A stretch of 64,000 nucleotides of DNA from Caulobacterales bacterium (GTDB lineage: Bacteria > Pseudomonadota > Alphaproteobacteria > Caulobacterales > Caulobacteraceae). Shown piece after piece: positions 17,202-28,700 of the stretch; position 1 is the stretch's first letter, and each line of letters starts with the position of its first letter. Position numbers and translations under genes: made by a program. The stretch spans positions 124,001 to 188,000 of the forward strand of contig JAEKKJ010000018.1 in the NCBI GenBank assembly GCA_019510435.1. Reading direction: 5' to 3'. A model generated the notes under the pieces. That model did no database searches and had not been told where the DNA came from. It saw only the letters and a program-made list of their open reading frames with translations.

Positions 17202-17576
17202 ATGAACCAGCCCACTTTCGAGATCACCAAGGCCGCCACGTTCGACGCGGCGCACTTCTTCGCCGAGGGGCCGCAGCACCGGCCCTATTCGAACCTGCAC
17301 GGCCATTCGTTCCGCGTGGAGGCCACGCTGAAGGGCGAGGCGCAGGAGCCGGTGGGCTGGGTCGCCGACCTGGCCGACCTGGAGAGCGCGCTAAAGGGCG
17401 TGGCCGCCGAACTGGACCACGGCCTGCTCAACGAGAAGCCCGGCCTGGAGCGGCCGACGCTGGAGCATATCTGCCTCTACTTCGCCCAGCGGCTGCGGCC
17501 GACGTTCCCGGGGCTCTCCCGCATCGTCGTCTCGCGCCCCACCATCGGCGAGAGCTGCGCCTTCAACCTCGGTTAG
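17202..17576 (+). CDS. queD: 6-carboxytetrahydropterin synthase-like protein
   Basis: 124 aa. PTPS fold with the zinc ligands His18 (FDAAHFF), His33 and His35 (NLHGHSF), plus the ELDHGLLNE segment and the C-terminal E in GESCAFNL. Next to queE it should make the QueE substrate. The usual catalytic Cys of QueD, four residues before the second His (kCgrLHGH), is Tyr here (YSNLHGH). Either this subgroup uses another residue or its activity differs. The gene end overlaps the convergent response regulator by 14 bp. Confidence 0.85.
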   Translation: MNQPTFEITKAATFDAAHFFAEGPQHRPYSNLHGHSFRVEATLKGEAQEPVGWVADLADLESALKGVAAELDHGLLNEKPGLERPTLEHICLYFAQRLRPTFPGLSRIVVSRPTIGESCAFNLG

Positions 17577-18069
17577 GCGGCCGGAGGGCGTCGGCCTCGC
17601 GCCGCCAGGGACCCTTGAAGTTCGGATCCACCCGCCGGCGCCGGTCGGGGCCGAAGTAGTCGTTGCTGCGGAAATAGGGCCGCGGGTGCTCGATCGCCTG
17701 GTGCAGGCGCTGGATCACGCCGCGGGCGGTGAGCGGCTTGGCCAGGAACTCGTCCACCCCGGCGTCGCGCGCCTCGTGCACCCGCTGCAAGGTCGAATGG
17801 CCGGTGATCATGATGATCGGCGCCATCTTGTTGGGGCTGTCGGGCGAGTTGCGCAGCAGGCGCACGAAATCGATGCCGTCCAGCGGCTGCATGGACAGGT
17901 CCGTCATCACCACGTCGATGTCGTGGTCGCGCATCATCTGCAGGCCCTCGGCGCCGTCGGTGGCCTCGTGGATGCGGGTGACCCCGATGGCCCGCAGGAT
18001 CTCGGTGAGCAGGATGCGGATGTAGTGGTTGTCGTCCACCACCAGGATGTTCAGGAGGTCGTAACGCAC
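17563..18069 (-). CDS. Single-domain response regulator
   Basis: 168 aa. Complete receiver: VVDDN at 11-14, phospho-Asp57 (VMTDLSM), Thr89, Lys111 (AKPL). The C-terminal tail of about 45 residues is basic (FGPDRRRRVDPNFKGPWRRE) and has no DNA-binding domain. Receiver-only regulators with such DRRRR tails are common in Caulobacterales. GTG start. No kinase is adjacent, so its phosphodonor is elsewhere. Confidence 0.88.
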   Translation of the reverse strand: MRYDLLNILVVDDNHYIRILLTEILRAIGVTRIHEATDGAEGLQMMRDHDIDVVMTDLSMQPLDGIDFVRLLRNSPDSPNKMAPIIMITGHSTLQRVHEARDAGVDEFLAKPLTARGVIQRLHQAIEHPRPYFRSNDYFGPDRRRRVDPNFKGPWRREADALRPPNRG

Positions 18070-18223
18070 GCGCGGGCCTGACAGTCCGTTCTGGAGCTGG
18101 GGACGAGGGCGCTTGGATAAGGTGCCGCGGCTTGGCCGGTCAACGGTCGAGCGGCGCTATTCGGACAAAAGCTGCGCCGGATCAGTCGCTTGACCACCAA
18201 GGCGCGTGTCCCCGGGGACAAGT

Positions 18224-19354
18224 TCAACCGCGGGGCGGTCCTGGCTGGAAAGCCTCTCCGCCGGTCTGGGCGCGGTGGCGCAGGAAGGCGTCGGCCAGCA
18301 CGCAGGCGACCATGGCCTCCACCACCGGCACGGCGCGGATGCCGACGCAGGGGTCGTGGCGGCCCTTGGTGCGCAGCTCGATCTCCTCGCCGGCCTCGTT
18401 GACGCTCATCCGCGGCGTCAGGATCGAGGACGTGGGCTTGAAGGCGACCCGCGCCGTCACCGGCTGGCCGGTGGAGATGCCGCCCAGGACGCCGCCCGCC
18501 TGGTTGGACAGGAACACCGGCCCGTCATTGCCCATGCGCATCTCGTCGGCATTGGCCTCGCCGGAGAGGGCGGCGGCCGCGAAGCCAGCCCCGATCTCCA
18601 CGCCCTTGGCCGCGTTGATCGACATCAGGGCGCCGGCCAGCTCGGCGTCCAGCTTGCCATAGAGCGGGGCGCCCCAGCCGGCCGGGACGCCGCTGGCTTC
18701 CACCGCCACGATGGCGCCGGTGGAGGAGCCGGCCTTGCGGACCTTTTCCAGGTGTTCTTCCCAGACGGGCACGATGTCCGGATCGGGCGCCCAGAACGGG
18801 TTGTCGCCCGTGACGGAGAAGTCGATGCGGTCGTCGGCCACCGCGTGCGGGCCGATCTGGACCACCGCCGCGCGCAGGGTGACGCCGGCCACGATCTTGC
18901 GCGCTATGGCGCCCGCCGCCACGCGCGCCGCCGTCTCCCGCGCAGACTGCCGCCCGCCGCCGCGGTAGTCGCGCACGCCGTACTTGGCGAAATAGGCGTA
19001 GTCGGCGTGGCCCGGGCGGAAGGCGGTGGCGATCTCGGAATAGTCGCGGCTGCGCTGGTCGACGTTGTCGATGATCATCGAGATCGGCGTGCCGGTGGTG
19101 ACCTGGCCGCCATGGCGGGCGTCGGTCTGCGCGTCCTGGAACACGCCCGACAGGATGCGCACCGCGTCCGGCTCCTGGCGCTGGGTGACGAACTTGCCCT
19201 GGCCTGGGCGGCGGCGATCCAGCCACGGCTGGATGTCGGCCTCCGTGAGCGGGATGCCGGGCGGGCAGCCGTCGACCACGCAGCCCAGCGCCGGCCCATG
19301 GCTCTCGCCCCAGGTGGTCACGCGGAACAGGTGGCCGAAGGTGTTGTGGCTCAT
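18224..19354 (-). CDS. aroC: Chorismate synthase
   Basis: 376 aa. All three AroC signatures are present: [20 protein letters not shown] near the N terminus, the [20 protein letters not shown] block in the middle, and the C-terminal RHDPC segment. The enzyme makes chorismate from EPSP with FMN. It feeds the chorismate mutase-tyrA operon encoded 10 kb away in this window. Length is as usual for the long form. Transcribed alone, in the same direction as its neighbours. Confidence 0.96.
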   Translation of the reverse strand: MSHNTFGHLFRVTTWGESHGPALGCVVDGCPPGIPLTEADIQPWLDRRRPGQGKFVTQRQEPDAVRILSGVFQDAQTDARHGGQVTTGTPISMIIDNVDQRSRDYSEIATAFRPGHADYAYFAKYGVRDYRGGGRQSARETAARVAAGAIARKIVAGVTLRAAVVQIGPHAVADDRIDFSVTGDNPFWAPDPDIVPVWEEHLEKVRKAGSSTGAIVAVEASGVPAGWGAPLYGKLDAELAGALMSINAAKGVEIGAGFAAAALSGEANADEMRMGNDGPVFLSNQAGGVLGGISTGQPVTARVAFKPTSSILTPRMSVNEAGEEIELRTKGRHDPCVGIRAVPVVEAMVACVLADAFLRHRAQTGGEAFQPGPPRG

Positions 19355-19419
19355 GGCGCGGCCTCTGTAGCGGAGGCGCGGCCCGACGCCAAACGCTCGC
19401 CCTTTCGGCCGGTCGCCGG

Positions 19420-20073
19420 CTACGCCCGGGCCGAGGCGGCCCTGAACACGGCCAGCTGGGCGGCGAAGGCCCGCTGGTACGCCGCTCGCGCCTCGCCGCG
19501 GGCGACGTAGGCGGCAAGGGTCGGATATTCGTTCAACAGGCCGGACGAGCGCAGCCGGATCAGCACGGACACCATCATCAGGTCGCCGGCGCTGAAGGCG
19601 CCGTCCAGCCAGTTGGCGTCGCCCAGCCGGGCCGACAGCTGGTCCAGCCGCACGCGGATCCGGTCGTGCACGAGGGGCAGGCGCTGCTCCGCCCAGGGCG
19701 CGTCGTGCTCCGCCATCCGGGCGATCTGGAGATCGAGGATCGGCGGCTCGACCGTATTGAGCGCGGCGAACATCCAGCCGATGGCGCGCGCCCGGGCGTC
19801 GGCGTCCTCGGGCAGCAGGCCGGGACGCCGCCCGGCCACATGAAGAATGATCGCGCCGGACTCGAAGAGCACGAGGCCGCCCTCCTCATAGGTCGGGATC
19901 TGGCCGAAGGGGTGCAGGGCCATATGCGCCGGCGCCTTCATCTCGTCGAAGGAGACAAGCCGCACCTCGTAGGGGTGGCCGACTTCCTCCAGCGCCCAGC
20001 GGACGCGCATGTCGCGCGCCAGGCCCTGGCCGCGGTCGGGCGAGCTGGCGAAGGCGGTGATGGTCGGGGTCAC
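19420..20073 (-). CDS. Glutathione S-transferase family protein
   Basis: 217 aa. Thioredoxin-fold N terminus with [21 protein letters not shown], the cis-Pro and the glutathione-contacting ES motif. The all-helical C-terminal domain contains [20 protein letters not shown], the N-capping box. GTG start with an AGGAG box upstream. Substrate unknown. Confidence 0.9.
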   Translation of the reverse strand: MTPTITAFASSPDRGQGLARDMRVRWALEEVGHPYEVRLVSFDEMKAPAHMALHPFGQIPTYEEGGLVLFESGAIILHVAGRRPGLLPEDADARARAIGWMFAALNTVEPPILDLQIARMAEHDAPWAEQRLPLVHDRIRVRLDQLSARLGDANWLDGAFSAGDLMMVSVLIRLRSSGLLNEYPTLAAYVARGEARAAYQRAFAAQLAVFRAASARA

Positions 20074-20154
20074 GGCAGGAGCTCCTCTGGGCGTGTTCGT
20101 ACCCCGAGGACGAACTAGCGTCCGGCTTCACGACAGGCCGGGCGCGCTTTCTCT

Positions 20155-20826
20155 TCAGGCCGCCCAGGCGGCGGCGAAGCGGCGCAGCAGCGCCATGGCG
20201 GCGCTGTCGGCCATGCCGGGCTGGGCGGAGAGGCGCAGGAAGAGGTGGCCGCGCGCCCGGGCGCCGCGGGCGGGCAGGCCCTGGCCCTCCACGCGGGCGA
20301 GACCCCGCTCGGCGGCCTTGCGGTCGATCCAGACGCTGCGGCGGCCGATGGGCGTGTCCAGCGTGAGCCGACCGCCCTTCTTGAGCGTCGCCGGCGAGAC
20401 CTTGACCGTGATCCAGATGTCGTCGCCGCGCACCAACACCCCGTCGTGGGCGCGGATGTAGACGCAGAGCTCGACGCCGCCGGCGCGTACCCGGTCGCCC
20501 GAGCGCAGGCCCGGCGGCAGGGTGATGCGGATCCGCTGGCCGTCGGGCAGGGTGTGGTCGACGTCGCCGCCCTCCAGCGCCAGGCGCGGCGAGATCTCCA
20601 GGTCCGGCTCAGGCGTCGGCCGCGGCCGGCGCGGAGCCTGGACCAGATGGTCCTCGAACGGATTCTGCAGGCGCCGATAGGCCTCGACCACCTGGCGGAA
20701 GGTGGCCTCGTCGCCGCCGGAGTCGGGATGGGCGCGCTTGGCGGCCGCGCGGAACGCCAGTCGCACCTCGCCGGGCGTCTGCTCCGACGTCACGCCCAGC
20801 ACCTCGCGGGCGTATTTCAGGCTCAT
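20155..20826 (-). CDS. J-domain (DnaJ-like) protein
   Basis: 223 aa. Residues 1-58 form a J-domain with the HPD motif at 33-35 ([16 protein letters not shown]). Residues about 85-190 resemble one DnaJ C-terminal substrate-binding beta domain ([20 protein letters not shown]). The cysteine-rich zinc region and Gly/Phe linker are missing, so it is CbpA-like but short. The start is set at the [10 protein letters not shown] opening. It is divergent from pdxH with about 100 bp between. Confidence 0.85.
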   Translation of the reverse strand: MSLKYAREVLGVTSEQTPGEVRLAFRAAAKRAHPDSGGDEATFRQVVEAYRRLQNPFEDHLVQAPRRPRPTPEPDLEISPRLALEGGDVDHTLPDGQRIRITLPPGLRSGDRVRAGGVELCVYIRAHDGVLVRGDDIWITVKVSPATLKKGGRLTLDTPIGRRSVWIDRKAAERGLARVEGQGLPARGARARGHLFLRLSAQPGMADSAAMALLRRFAAAWAA

Positions 20827-20929
20827 GTCGGGAAGGGCCCGATTCATGACTGGGAACGTTAGGGTGAACGCTCTCAACGACCCGTTAAGGCCTCGCAACG
20901 CCGCGCGGTCCCGCGCTATAGCCGCAGTC

Positions 20930-21601
20930 GTGACCGACAAGACCCTCATCCCGCCGTCGCCCACCGAGGACGACTATGTGCGCCAGGTGGCCACCGCCCA
21001 GGCGCCGGAACTGCTGAGCGAGACCGACCCCTTCGCCCTGTTCTCCGAATGGCTGGCCGAGGCGCTGAAGAAAGAGCCGAACGACGGCAACGCCATGGCC
21101 CTGGCGACGGTGGACGAGACCGGCCTGCCGGACGTGCGCATGGTCCTGCTCAAGGACGTCGATCCGCAGGGCTTCGTCTTCTACGGCAACCTTGAGAGCG
21201 CCAAAGGCCGCGAGCTGGCGGCCAATCCCAAGGCCGCCCTGCTGTTCCACTGGAAGTCGCTGCGCCGCCAGGTGCGCGTGCGCGGAACGGTGACGCCGAC
21301 CACGGACGCGGAGGCCGACGCCTATTTCGCCACCCGCGCGCGGCCGGCCCAGCTGGGGGCCTGGGCGAGCGAGCAGTCGCGGACCCTGCCGGACCGGCTG
21401 GCGCTGGAGAAGCGGATCGCCGAGGTGGGCTTGCGCTTCGGCCTGGGCAAGGTGCCGCGGCCGCCGCACTGGTCGGGCTTCCGGGTGGCGCCGCAGAGCT
21501 TCGAGTTCTGGCGCGACCGGCCCTTCCGTCTGCACGAGCGGCTGGTGTTCGAGCGCGCCGCGGAGGCCGACGGCTGGACGACGCGCAGGCTGTTTCCTTG
21601 A
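20930..21601 (+). CDS. pdxH: Pyridoxine 5'-phosphate oxidase
   Basis: 223 aa. FMN-dependent oxidation of PNP/PMP to PLP. Seen are [39 protein letters not shown], the [14 protein letters not shown] substrate strand, and the C-terminal [16 protein letters not shown] followed by [11 protein letters not shown] start. The stop overlaps the TTG start of the next gene (TTGA), so the two are coupled. Confidence 0.95.
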   Translation: MTDKTLIPPSPTEDDYVRQVATAQAPELLSETDPFALFSEWLAEALKKEPNDGNAMALATVDETGLPDVRMVLLKDVDPQGFVFYGNLESAKGRELAANPKAALLFHWKSLRRQVRVRGTVTPTTDAEADAYFATRARPAQLGAWASEQSRTLPDRLALEKRIAEVGLRFGLGKVPRPPHWSGFRVAPQSFEFWRDRPFRLHERLVFERAAEADGWTTRRLFP

Positions 21602-23079
21602 GCGATGCGTCCGAGGACGAGATCGTCGCCTGGCTGACCCCGCTCAGCGAGCGGCGGATCGACACCGCCTGCGCCCATGTGTTCCTGACCCCCGAGCGGG
21701 CGCTGAAGGTCAAGCGCCACGACGACCTGGGCTACGTCGACTTCTCCACCGCCGAGCGGCGGCTCTGGGCCCTGGAGCGGGAGCTCGAGTTCAACCGGCC
21801 GGCCGCGCCGGACATCTATCGGGCCGTCCGCCGGATCACCCGCGAGGCCGACGGCTCCCTGGCGGTGGAGGGCCGCGGCGAGACCGTCGACCACGCCCTG
21901 GAGATGCGCCGCTTCGACGAGCGCCTGGTGCTGGGGGCCCAGCCGGATCTGGTGGACGGCGACCTGGCCGAGCGGCTGGGCCGCACCATCGCCCGGGTCC
22001 ACGCCGAGGCCCCGCTGCGGCCCCAGGGTGGGCTCACCGCGCTCTCCTGGACCACCGGCTCCAACACCGGCCTGTTGCGCGAGATCGCGGCGCTGGACCA
22101 GGCCCGGGTCGAGACCCTGATCGCGCTCACCGAGGCTGAGCTGGAGCGCCAGGCGCCGCTGCTGGCGCACCGGGCGGCCAGCGGCTTCGCCCGCCGCTGC
22201 CACGGCGACCTGCACCTGGGCAACATCCTGCTGGAGGACGGCGAGCCGGTGCTGTTCGACTGCATCGAGTTCAGCGACCTGCTGTCCGACCTCGACGTCC
22301 AGTACGACCTGGCGTTCCTGCTGATGGACCTGGACTTCCGCGGCCGGCGCGACGCGGCGGCGCGGGCCCATTCGGCCTATCTCGACGAGGCCGCCCGGCG
22401 CTTCCCGTCGGAGACCTGGGCGGGGACGGCGGCCCTGCCGCTGATGCTCTCGGTGCGTGCGGGCGTGCGCACGCACGTCTGCGCGCATAGCGGCGATGCG
22501 GCCGCCGCCAACGCCTATGTGGAGGCGGGCATCGCCCACCTTTCGCCGCCGCCGCCGGTGCTGGCCGCGGTGGGTGGACTGTCCGGCTCCGGCAAGTCGG
22601 TCTTCGCCCGGGCCGCCGCGCCGCTGATGGGCGCTTCGCCCGGCGCGGTGATCCTGCGCACCGACGAGGTCCGCAAGCGCCTGATGGACGCCGCGCCGAC
22701 TGAGCGCCTGGCGGACGACGCCTATTCCGCAGAGGCCCACGCCCGCACCTACGACGCCCTGTTCGAGGCGGCCGGGGCGCTGCTCAAGGCAGGCCGGGCG
22801 GTGGTGCTGGACGCCACCTTCCTCGACCCGGGCCTGCGTGCGCGCGCCGAGGAGCTGGCCGCCCGCGCCGGTGTTCCGTTCCGCGGCGCCTGGATGGACG
22901 CGCCCGTCGCAGTGCTCGAGGCGCGGGTCGCGGCGCGGACGGGGGACGCCTCGGACGCCACCGTGGCCGTGCTGCGCGAGCAGGTGGCGCGGCTGGGCCC
23001 GGCGCCGTCCTGGCCCAAGGTCGATGCGACGGCGCCCAGCGCGGTCGCAGCGGCGGCCTGGCGCGCCGGACTCGCCTGA
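21598..23079 (+). CDS. Fusion of aminoglycoside-phosphotransferase-like and P-loop kinase domains
   Basis: 493 aa. The N-terminal 310 residues are APH-like: [14 protein letters not shown], catalytic loop [12 protein letters not shown] (201-212), then VLFDCIEFS with the metal Asp. From residue 322 a P-loop kinase follows, with Walker A GLSGSGKS (327-334), [11 protein letters not shown] and VVLDATF, as in gluconate-kinase-like AAA_33 proteins. This two-domain family is widespread; its substrate is unknown and antibiotic resistance should not be assumed. TTG start coupled to pdxH. Confidence 0.85.
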   Translation: MSDASEDEIVAWLTPLSERRIDTACAHVFLTPERALKVKRHDDLGYVDFSTAERRLWALERELEFNRPAAPDIYRAVRRITREADGSLAVEGRGETVDHALEMRRFDERLVLGAQPDLVDGDLAERLGRTIARVHAEAPLRPQGGLTALSWTTGSNTGLLREIAALDQARVETLIALTEAELERQAPLLAHRAASGFARRCHGDLHLGNILLEDGEPVLFDCIEFSDLLSDLDVQYDLAFLLMDLDFRGRRDAAARAHSAYLDEAARRFPSETWAGTAALPLMLSVRAGVRTHVCAHSGDAAAANAYVEAGIAHLSPPPPVLAAVGGLSGSGKSVFARAAAPLMGASPGAVILRTDEVRKRLMDAAPTERLADDAYSAEAHARTYDALFEAAGALLKAGRAVVLDATFLDPGLRARAEELAARAGVPFRGAWMDAPVAVLEARVAARTGDASDATVAVLREQVARLGPAPSWPKVDATAPSAVAAAAWRAGLA

Positions 23080-23158
23080 GGCGACGTTGCGGAAGCGCGG
23101 TGCGCTGTCTAAGCCTAGTGGCCAAGTAACAGCCGATAAGTTCCGGGAGCGAACGCCC

Positions 23159-24805
<1,647 letters not shown>

Positions 24806-24819
24806 GCCAGAGCCGTACG

Positions 24820-25362
24820 ATGAGCGTTTCCGATGTCGACCGGGTCCAGCTGCAGGCGGCCTCAGAGGCCGACTTCGCTGAGATCATCGCCCTGACGAAC
24901 CACGCCTTCCGCCACACCGGCGACGGGGCGAGCTGGAACGCCGAGGACATGATCGCCGGCGACCGGATCACCGAGTCCCTGCTGCGCGACGACCTGGCCG
25001 CCGCGCCGGACGGCCACCTGCTGATCTGGCGCGATGAGGCGGGCCAGCACCTGGGCCATGTGCGGCTGGACCCCGATCCTGGCGGCGTCTGGTTCCTCGG
25101 CATGCTGACCGTGCGCCCCGACCGCCAGGACCAGAAACTGGGCCGCCGACTGCTGGCCGCCGCCGAGGACTTCGCCCGCGCCCGGGGCGCGACCAGGATC
25201 CGCATGACGGTCGTCGACAAGCGCGAGACCCTGATCGCCTGGTACCTGCGGCGCGGCTATGCGCTCACCGGCGAGACCAAGCCCTTCCCGTACGGCGACG
25301 ACCGGATCGGGATCCCGACCCGCGACGACCTCGCCTTCGTGGTGCTGGAGCGCGCGCTCTAG
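24820..25362 (+). CDS. GNAT-family N-acetyltransferase
   Basis: 180 aa. The acetyl-CoA loop is LGMLTVRPDRQDQKLGRRLLAAA in position; it carries QDQKLG instead of the common QGxGxG/A. It is followed by RMTVVDKRETLIAWYLRRGY, the last GNAT strand. Substrate unknown. The start lies 14 bp after the acyl-CoA ligase stop, and the end overlaps the convergent DUF983 gene by 4 bp. Confidence 0.88.
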   Translation: MSVSDVDRVQLQAASEADFAEIIALTNHAFRHTGDGASWNAEDMIAGDRITESLLRDDLAAAPDGHLLIWRDEAGQHLGHVRLDPDPGGVWFLGMLTVRPDRQDQKLGRRLLAAAEDFARARGATRIRMTVVDKRETLIAWYLRRGYALTGETKPFPYGDDRIGIPTRDDLAFVVLERAL

Positions 25363-25835
25363 CCCCGGCGCGCCTGGGCTTCGGCGACGGCGCGACGGTG
25401 GACGGTGAAGCCGCCTTCGCCGTGGCCGCCGATGCTCAGCCATTCGCCCTCGCCCGCCCTGTGCGTGTACTGCTCGGCCACCAGCCAGGCCTTCACGGGG
25501 CGGAGGCACGCCAGGCAGCCGCCGATCAGCGCGGGAAAGACGGTGGCGAACTGCGCCCACAGCGGCGGCTGCAGGACGACCGCGCTCCAGGCCCACAGGC
25601 CCGTCACCACCATGCTGACGCCGGTCATGACGAAGAAGGCCGGACCGTCCGCCGGATCGGCGAAGCCGAAGTCCAGGCCACACCGCTCGCAGCGGGGCGC
25701 CAGTTGCAGGAAGCCGGAGAACAGATGTCCTTCGCCGCAGCGGGGGCAGCGGCAGCGCAGGCCGGCGCTGAGCGACGAGGGCGCGCTGAGCGACGACGGG
25801 GCGCTTAGCGAGGAGGAGGCGGGGTTGTGGGTCAT
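25359..25835 (-). CDS. DUF983 zinc-ribbon membrane protein
   Basis: 158 aa. CPRCGEGHLF and CERCGLDF form a zinc-ribbon pair, followed by two membrane helices (FFVMTGVSMVVTGLWAW and FATVFPALIGGCLACL), the DUF983 layout. The N terminus carries a direct repeat, SSLSAP three times, from an 18-bp tandem repeat near 25765-25815. Function unknown; in alphaproteobacteria it often sits near cytochrome oxidase genes, which is not the case here. Divergent from a MocR regulator. Confidence 0.82.
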   Translation of the reverse strand: MTHNPASSSLSAPSSLSAPSSLSAGLRCRCPRCGEGHLFSGFLQLAPRCERCGLDFGFADPADGPAFFVMTGVSMVVTGLWAWSAVVLQPPLWAQFATVFPALIGGCLACLRPVKAWLVAEQYTHRAGEGEWLSIGGHGEGGFTVHRRAVAEAQARRG

Positions 25836-25847
25836 CGGCTTTGTCCC

Positions 25848-25893
25848 ATACAATGCCAAAATATGACGCATACAATCTGTTATGAATGTATGC
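25848..25893. promoter_or_regulatory. Candidate MocR operator
   Basis: ATACAAT occurs twice as a direct repeat, at 25848-25854 and 25870-25876. The 22-bp spacing is two helical turns, as is usual for MocR/GabR-type sites. GCATACA (25868-25874) and TGTATGC (25887-25893) add an inverted pair. The region is AT-rich and lies between the divergent DUF983 and mocR genes. Confidence 0.6.
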
Positions 25894-25912
25894 ATGTGAG
25901 GTTGAAAAGGCA

Positions 25913-27292
25913 ATGGCCGACGCCGATCATCCCGCCGCGCGCTGGCTGCGGCGCATGGAGCCCGGGGGGCAGCCGATCTATCGGGCGCTGGTCGAGGCCC
26001 TGGCCGCGGCGGTGCGGGCGGGCGAGCTGCAGCCGGGCGATCGCCTGCCGCCGCAGCGGACGGTGGCGGAGCTCGTCGGCGTGGACCTCACCACCGTCAC
26101 CCGCGCCTATGCCGCCGCGCGCGCCCAGGGCCTGATCGAGGGGACGGTTGGGCGCGGGACCTTCGTCCGCGCCGGGGCCAGCGAGGACGAGGCGGGCCTC
26201 GTCGACCTCAGCATGAACCTGCCGCCGCCGCCCGACGGTTTGTCGCTCGGGGATCTGCTGGCGGAGACCACGGCCGCCATCCTGAGGCGCACCGACCCCC
26301 AGGCGCTGATGGCCTATCACCCGGCGGGCGGGGCGCTCGGACAACGCACCGCGGCCGCCGCCTGGCTGAAGCCGCTGCTGGGCGAGGTCGCCCCCGAGCG
26401 GCTGCTGATTTCGCCGGGCGCCCAGACCGGGCTGGCCGCGGTGCTGGCGACGGTCTGTCGGCCCGGCGACGTGCTGATCGTCGAGCCGCTGGTCTACCCG
26501 GGGCTGCTGTCGGCCGCCGCGGCCCTGGGCGTGAGACTGGCGGTGTGCGCCGCCGGCGGCCTGGACCCGGACGCCCTGGGCCGCCTGGCGGCGCAGACCC
26601 CCGCGCGCGCGATCTACCTGATCCCAACCACCCAGAACCCCACCGCCGCGACCCTGGACGTCGAGCGCCGCCGCGCGATCGTTGAGATCGCCCGCGCCCA
26701 CGACCTCTGGATCATCGAGGACGATCCCTACAGCCGCCTGTTCGACGCGCCGCCGCCGGCGGTGGCGTCCCTGGCGCCGGAGCGCACCTTCCACCTGGCG
26801 ACGCTCTCCAAGACGCTGTCGCCCGGCCTGCGCACCGCCTACCTGCTGCCGCCGCCCGGGGAGATCGCCGCCCGCACGGCCGAGACCCTGCGGGCCGTCG
26901 GCCTGATGCCGGCGCCGCTGATGGCCGCCGTGGCCGCCGCCTGGATCCGCGAGGGCGACGCCGAGCGGCTGCTGGCCGGCGTTCGGCGTGAGGCCCGGGC
27001 GCGACGGGCCATCGCCGCCGAGATCCTGCCGCAAGCTCGAGGCGCGGCCGAAGGGCTGCATGTCTGGCTGGACCTGCCGCCGGGCTGGCCGCCCGCGCGA
27101 CTGCACCAGGCGGCCCAGGCGCGCGGCCTGTCGCTGGTGGCCGCCGACGCCTTCGCAGCGGGCCCGGACCATCCCAACGGCCTGCGGATCTCGCTGGGCG
27201 GCCCTTCGAAGCGGACGGTCCTGGCGACGGCGCTGCACGGCGTGGCGGCGCTGCTGGCGGGGGAGGGCCCGCCGGGCCGGGTGGTCGTCTAG
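25913..27292 (+). CDS. MocR-family regulator (GntR helix-turn-helix fused to aminotransferase domain)
   Basis: 459 aa. Residues about 15-80 are a GntR winged helix (GELQPGDRLPPQRTVAELVG, then TTVTRAYAAARAQGLIEG). A fold-type I aminotransferase domain follows, with PLP Lys300 in LATLSKTLSPGLRTAYL. MocR proteins such as PdxR and GabR use PLP as effector. The ATG at 25913 has AAAAGG upstream; an earlier ATG would remove the operator-like spacer. The most likely targets are its own promoter and the divergent DUF983 gene. Confidence 0.9.
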   Translation: MADADHPAARWLRRMEPGGQPIYRALVEALAAAVRAGELQPGDRLPPQRTVAELVGVDLTTVTRAYAAARAQGLIEGTVGRGTFVRAGASEDEAGLVDLSMNLPPPPDGLSLGDLLAETTAAILRRTDPQALMAYHPAGGALGQRTAAAAWLKPLLGEVAPERLLISPGAQTGLAAVLATVCRPGDVLIVEPLVYPGLLSAAAALGVRLAVCAAGGLDPDALGRLAAQTPARAIYLIPTTQNPTAATLDVERRRAIVEIARAHDLWIIEDDPYSRLFDAPPPAVASLAPERTFHLATLSKTLSPGLRTAYLLPPPGEIAARTAETLRAVGLMPAPLMAAVAAAWIREGDAERLLAGVRREARARRAIAAEILPQARGAAEGLHVWLDLPPGWPPARLHQAAQARGLSLVAADAFAAGPDHPNGLRISLGGPSKRTVLATALHGVAALLAGEGPPGRVVV

Positions 27293-28185
27293 GCGAGGCG
27301 GTAGGTGCTGTCCGGCCCCGGGGCCCCGTCGGTGGCCAGTGCCCCCTGGCGCACCAGGTGGATCATCGCCGCCAGCATGGAGCGCGCGGCGGCCGGGTGC
27401 AGGCGCGGGTCGACGTCGGCATAGAGCGTGGGCACCAGCTCGCGGATGCGCGCGGGCCCGGCCTTCAGCGCGCCGAGGATCTGCTCCACCCGCTCCTGGC
27501 GGTGCTCGATATAGGCGCCGATGAAGGCGTCCACGTCGCGGATCGGCGGGCCGTGGGTCGGCCAGAGCACGGCGAAGTTCCGCGCTCGGATCCGGTCCAG
27601 GCTCGCGAGGTAGTCGGTCATGTCGCCGTCGGGCGGGGTGATCACCGTGGTCGACCAGCCCATGATGTGGTCGCCGGTGAAGCAGGCGTTCTCCTGGGGC
27701 AGGGCGTAGCAGAGGTGGTTGGAGGTGTGCCCCGGCGTCGGGATCGCCTCCAGGGTCCAGCCCGGGCCGGAGATCTCCCCGCCCTCGCAGAGGCTGACGT
27801 CCGGCAGGAAGTCGAGGTCGTGGCCGGCCTCCATCTTCACCTCGCCGGTGTCGGCCTGTTCGTGCGTCGCCACCGCGCAGCCGTAGATCGGCGCGCCGGT
27901 GCGGGCCTTGAGCGGCCCGGCCAGGGGCGAGTGGTCGGAGTGGTGGTGGGTGATGACGATGGCGGTCACCCGCTCGCCCGCCACCGCCGCCAGGATCGCC
28001 TCCAGATGGGCCGGGTCGTCCGGGCCGGGGTCGATCACGGCCACCTCGCCGTGGCCGACGATGTAGGTGCCCGTGCCCTTGAAGGTGAAGGGGCCGGGGT
28101 TGTTGGCCGTGACCCGGCGGATCAGCGGCGAGACCGGGTCGCAGCGGCCGTAGTCGATGTCGATCTCGCGGACGTAGGGGATCAT
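27289..28185 (-). CDS. Metallo-beta-lactamase-fold hydrolase
   Basis: 298 aa. The metal motif is THHHSDHSPL (HxHxDH at 80-85), with PTPGHTSNHLCY, FTGDHIMGWSTTV and WPTHGPP completing the ligand set. A C-terminal helical domain (about 215-298) matches the LACTB2-like winged-helix extension. These enzymes act as hydrolases or RNases; substrate unknown. Its start overlaps the stop of the upstream sulfurtransferase gene (ATGA). Confidence 0.9.
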   Translation of the reverse strand: MIPYVREIDIDYGRCDPVSPLIRRVTANNPGPFTFKGTGTYIVGHGEVAVIDPGPDDPAHLEAILAAVAGERVTAIVITHHHSDHSPLAGPLKARTGAPIYGCAVATHEQADTGEVKMEAGHDLDFLPDVSLCEGGEISGPGWTLEAIPTPGHTSNHLCYALPQENACFTGDHIMGWSTTVITPPDGDMTDYLASLDRIRARNFAVLWPTHGPPIRDVDAFIGAYIEHRQERVEQILGALKAGPARIRELVPTLYADVDPRLHPAAARSMLAAMIHLVRQGALATDGAPGPDSTYRLA

Positions 28186-28592
28186 CCGCCCAAGGGTCCG
28201 GAGAGGTCGTAGCCCGCCTGGCGGCCCAGCTGGATCAGCTCGTCGCGGCCGCGGGCGCCGGTGGCGGCCTGGCTCAGCGACCAGGTGACGATGGACCGCG
28301 TGCCGGAGCGGCAGAAGGCCAGCACCGGCTGGTCGGCCTCGGCGAACACCCGCGCGGTGGTCTCCACCTGCTCCGGCGTCGGGCCGCCCCGCACCGGGAT
28401 GTGGAAATAGGCCAGGCCCGCGGCCCGCGCCGCCGCCTCGATCTCGTGGCCGGACGGCTGGCTGGGGTCCTCGCCCTCCGGGCGGTTGTTGATGATGGTC
28501 TTGAAGCCCTGGTCGGCGGCGGCCTGCACGTCGGCGACGCTGATCTGCGGGCTCACGGACAGGGTGTCGGTGACGGGTCGGAAGTCGGTCAT
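28182..28592 (-). CDS. TIGR01244-type sulfurtransferase/phosphatase-like protein
   Basis: 136 aa. The fold is the dual-specificity-phosphatase-like family often fused or paired with metallo-hydrolases (beta-lactamase-hydrolase-like). Features are TDTLSVSPQISVADVQAAA, IINNRPEGEDPSQP and the active loop FCRSGTRS with Cys94 and Arg99. The start MTDFRPVTD fits the family; an ATG 14 codons upstream is possible. Coupling to the downstream metallo-hydrolase suggests a shared role in sulfide/persulfide handling, which is inference from known pairs. Confidence 0.82.
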   Translation of the reverse strand: MTDFRPVTDTLSVSPQISVADVQAAADQGFKTIINNRPEGEDPSQPSGHEIEAAARAAGLAYFHIPVRGGPTPEQVETTARVFAEADQPVLAFCRSGTRSIVTWSLSQAATGARGRDELIQLGRQAGYDLSGPLGG

Positions 28593-28700
28593 GGGGCTGG
28601 TGTACTCGAAGCTGGTGGCCTTCGTTGACATCATCGGGGGTGGGTGGAAGTTTCGCAACGCCCGGCCGCGGCGGCCGGCGCTCCGGGGCCTTCTCCAGCG

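Noticed and set aside
21598..23079. Antibiotic-resistance phosphotransferase
   Set aside because: The APH-like domain is fused to a P-loop kinase of a widespread housekeeping-type family; no resistance context.
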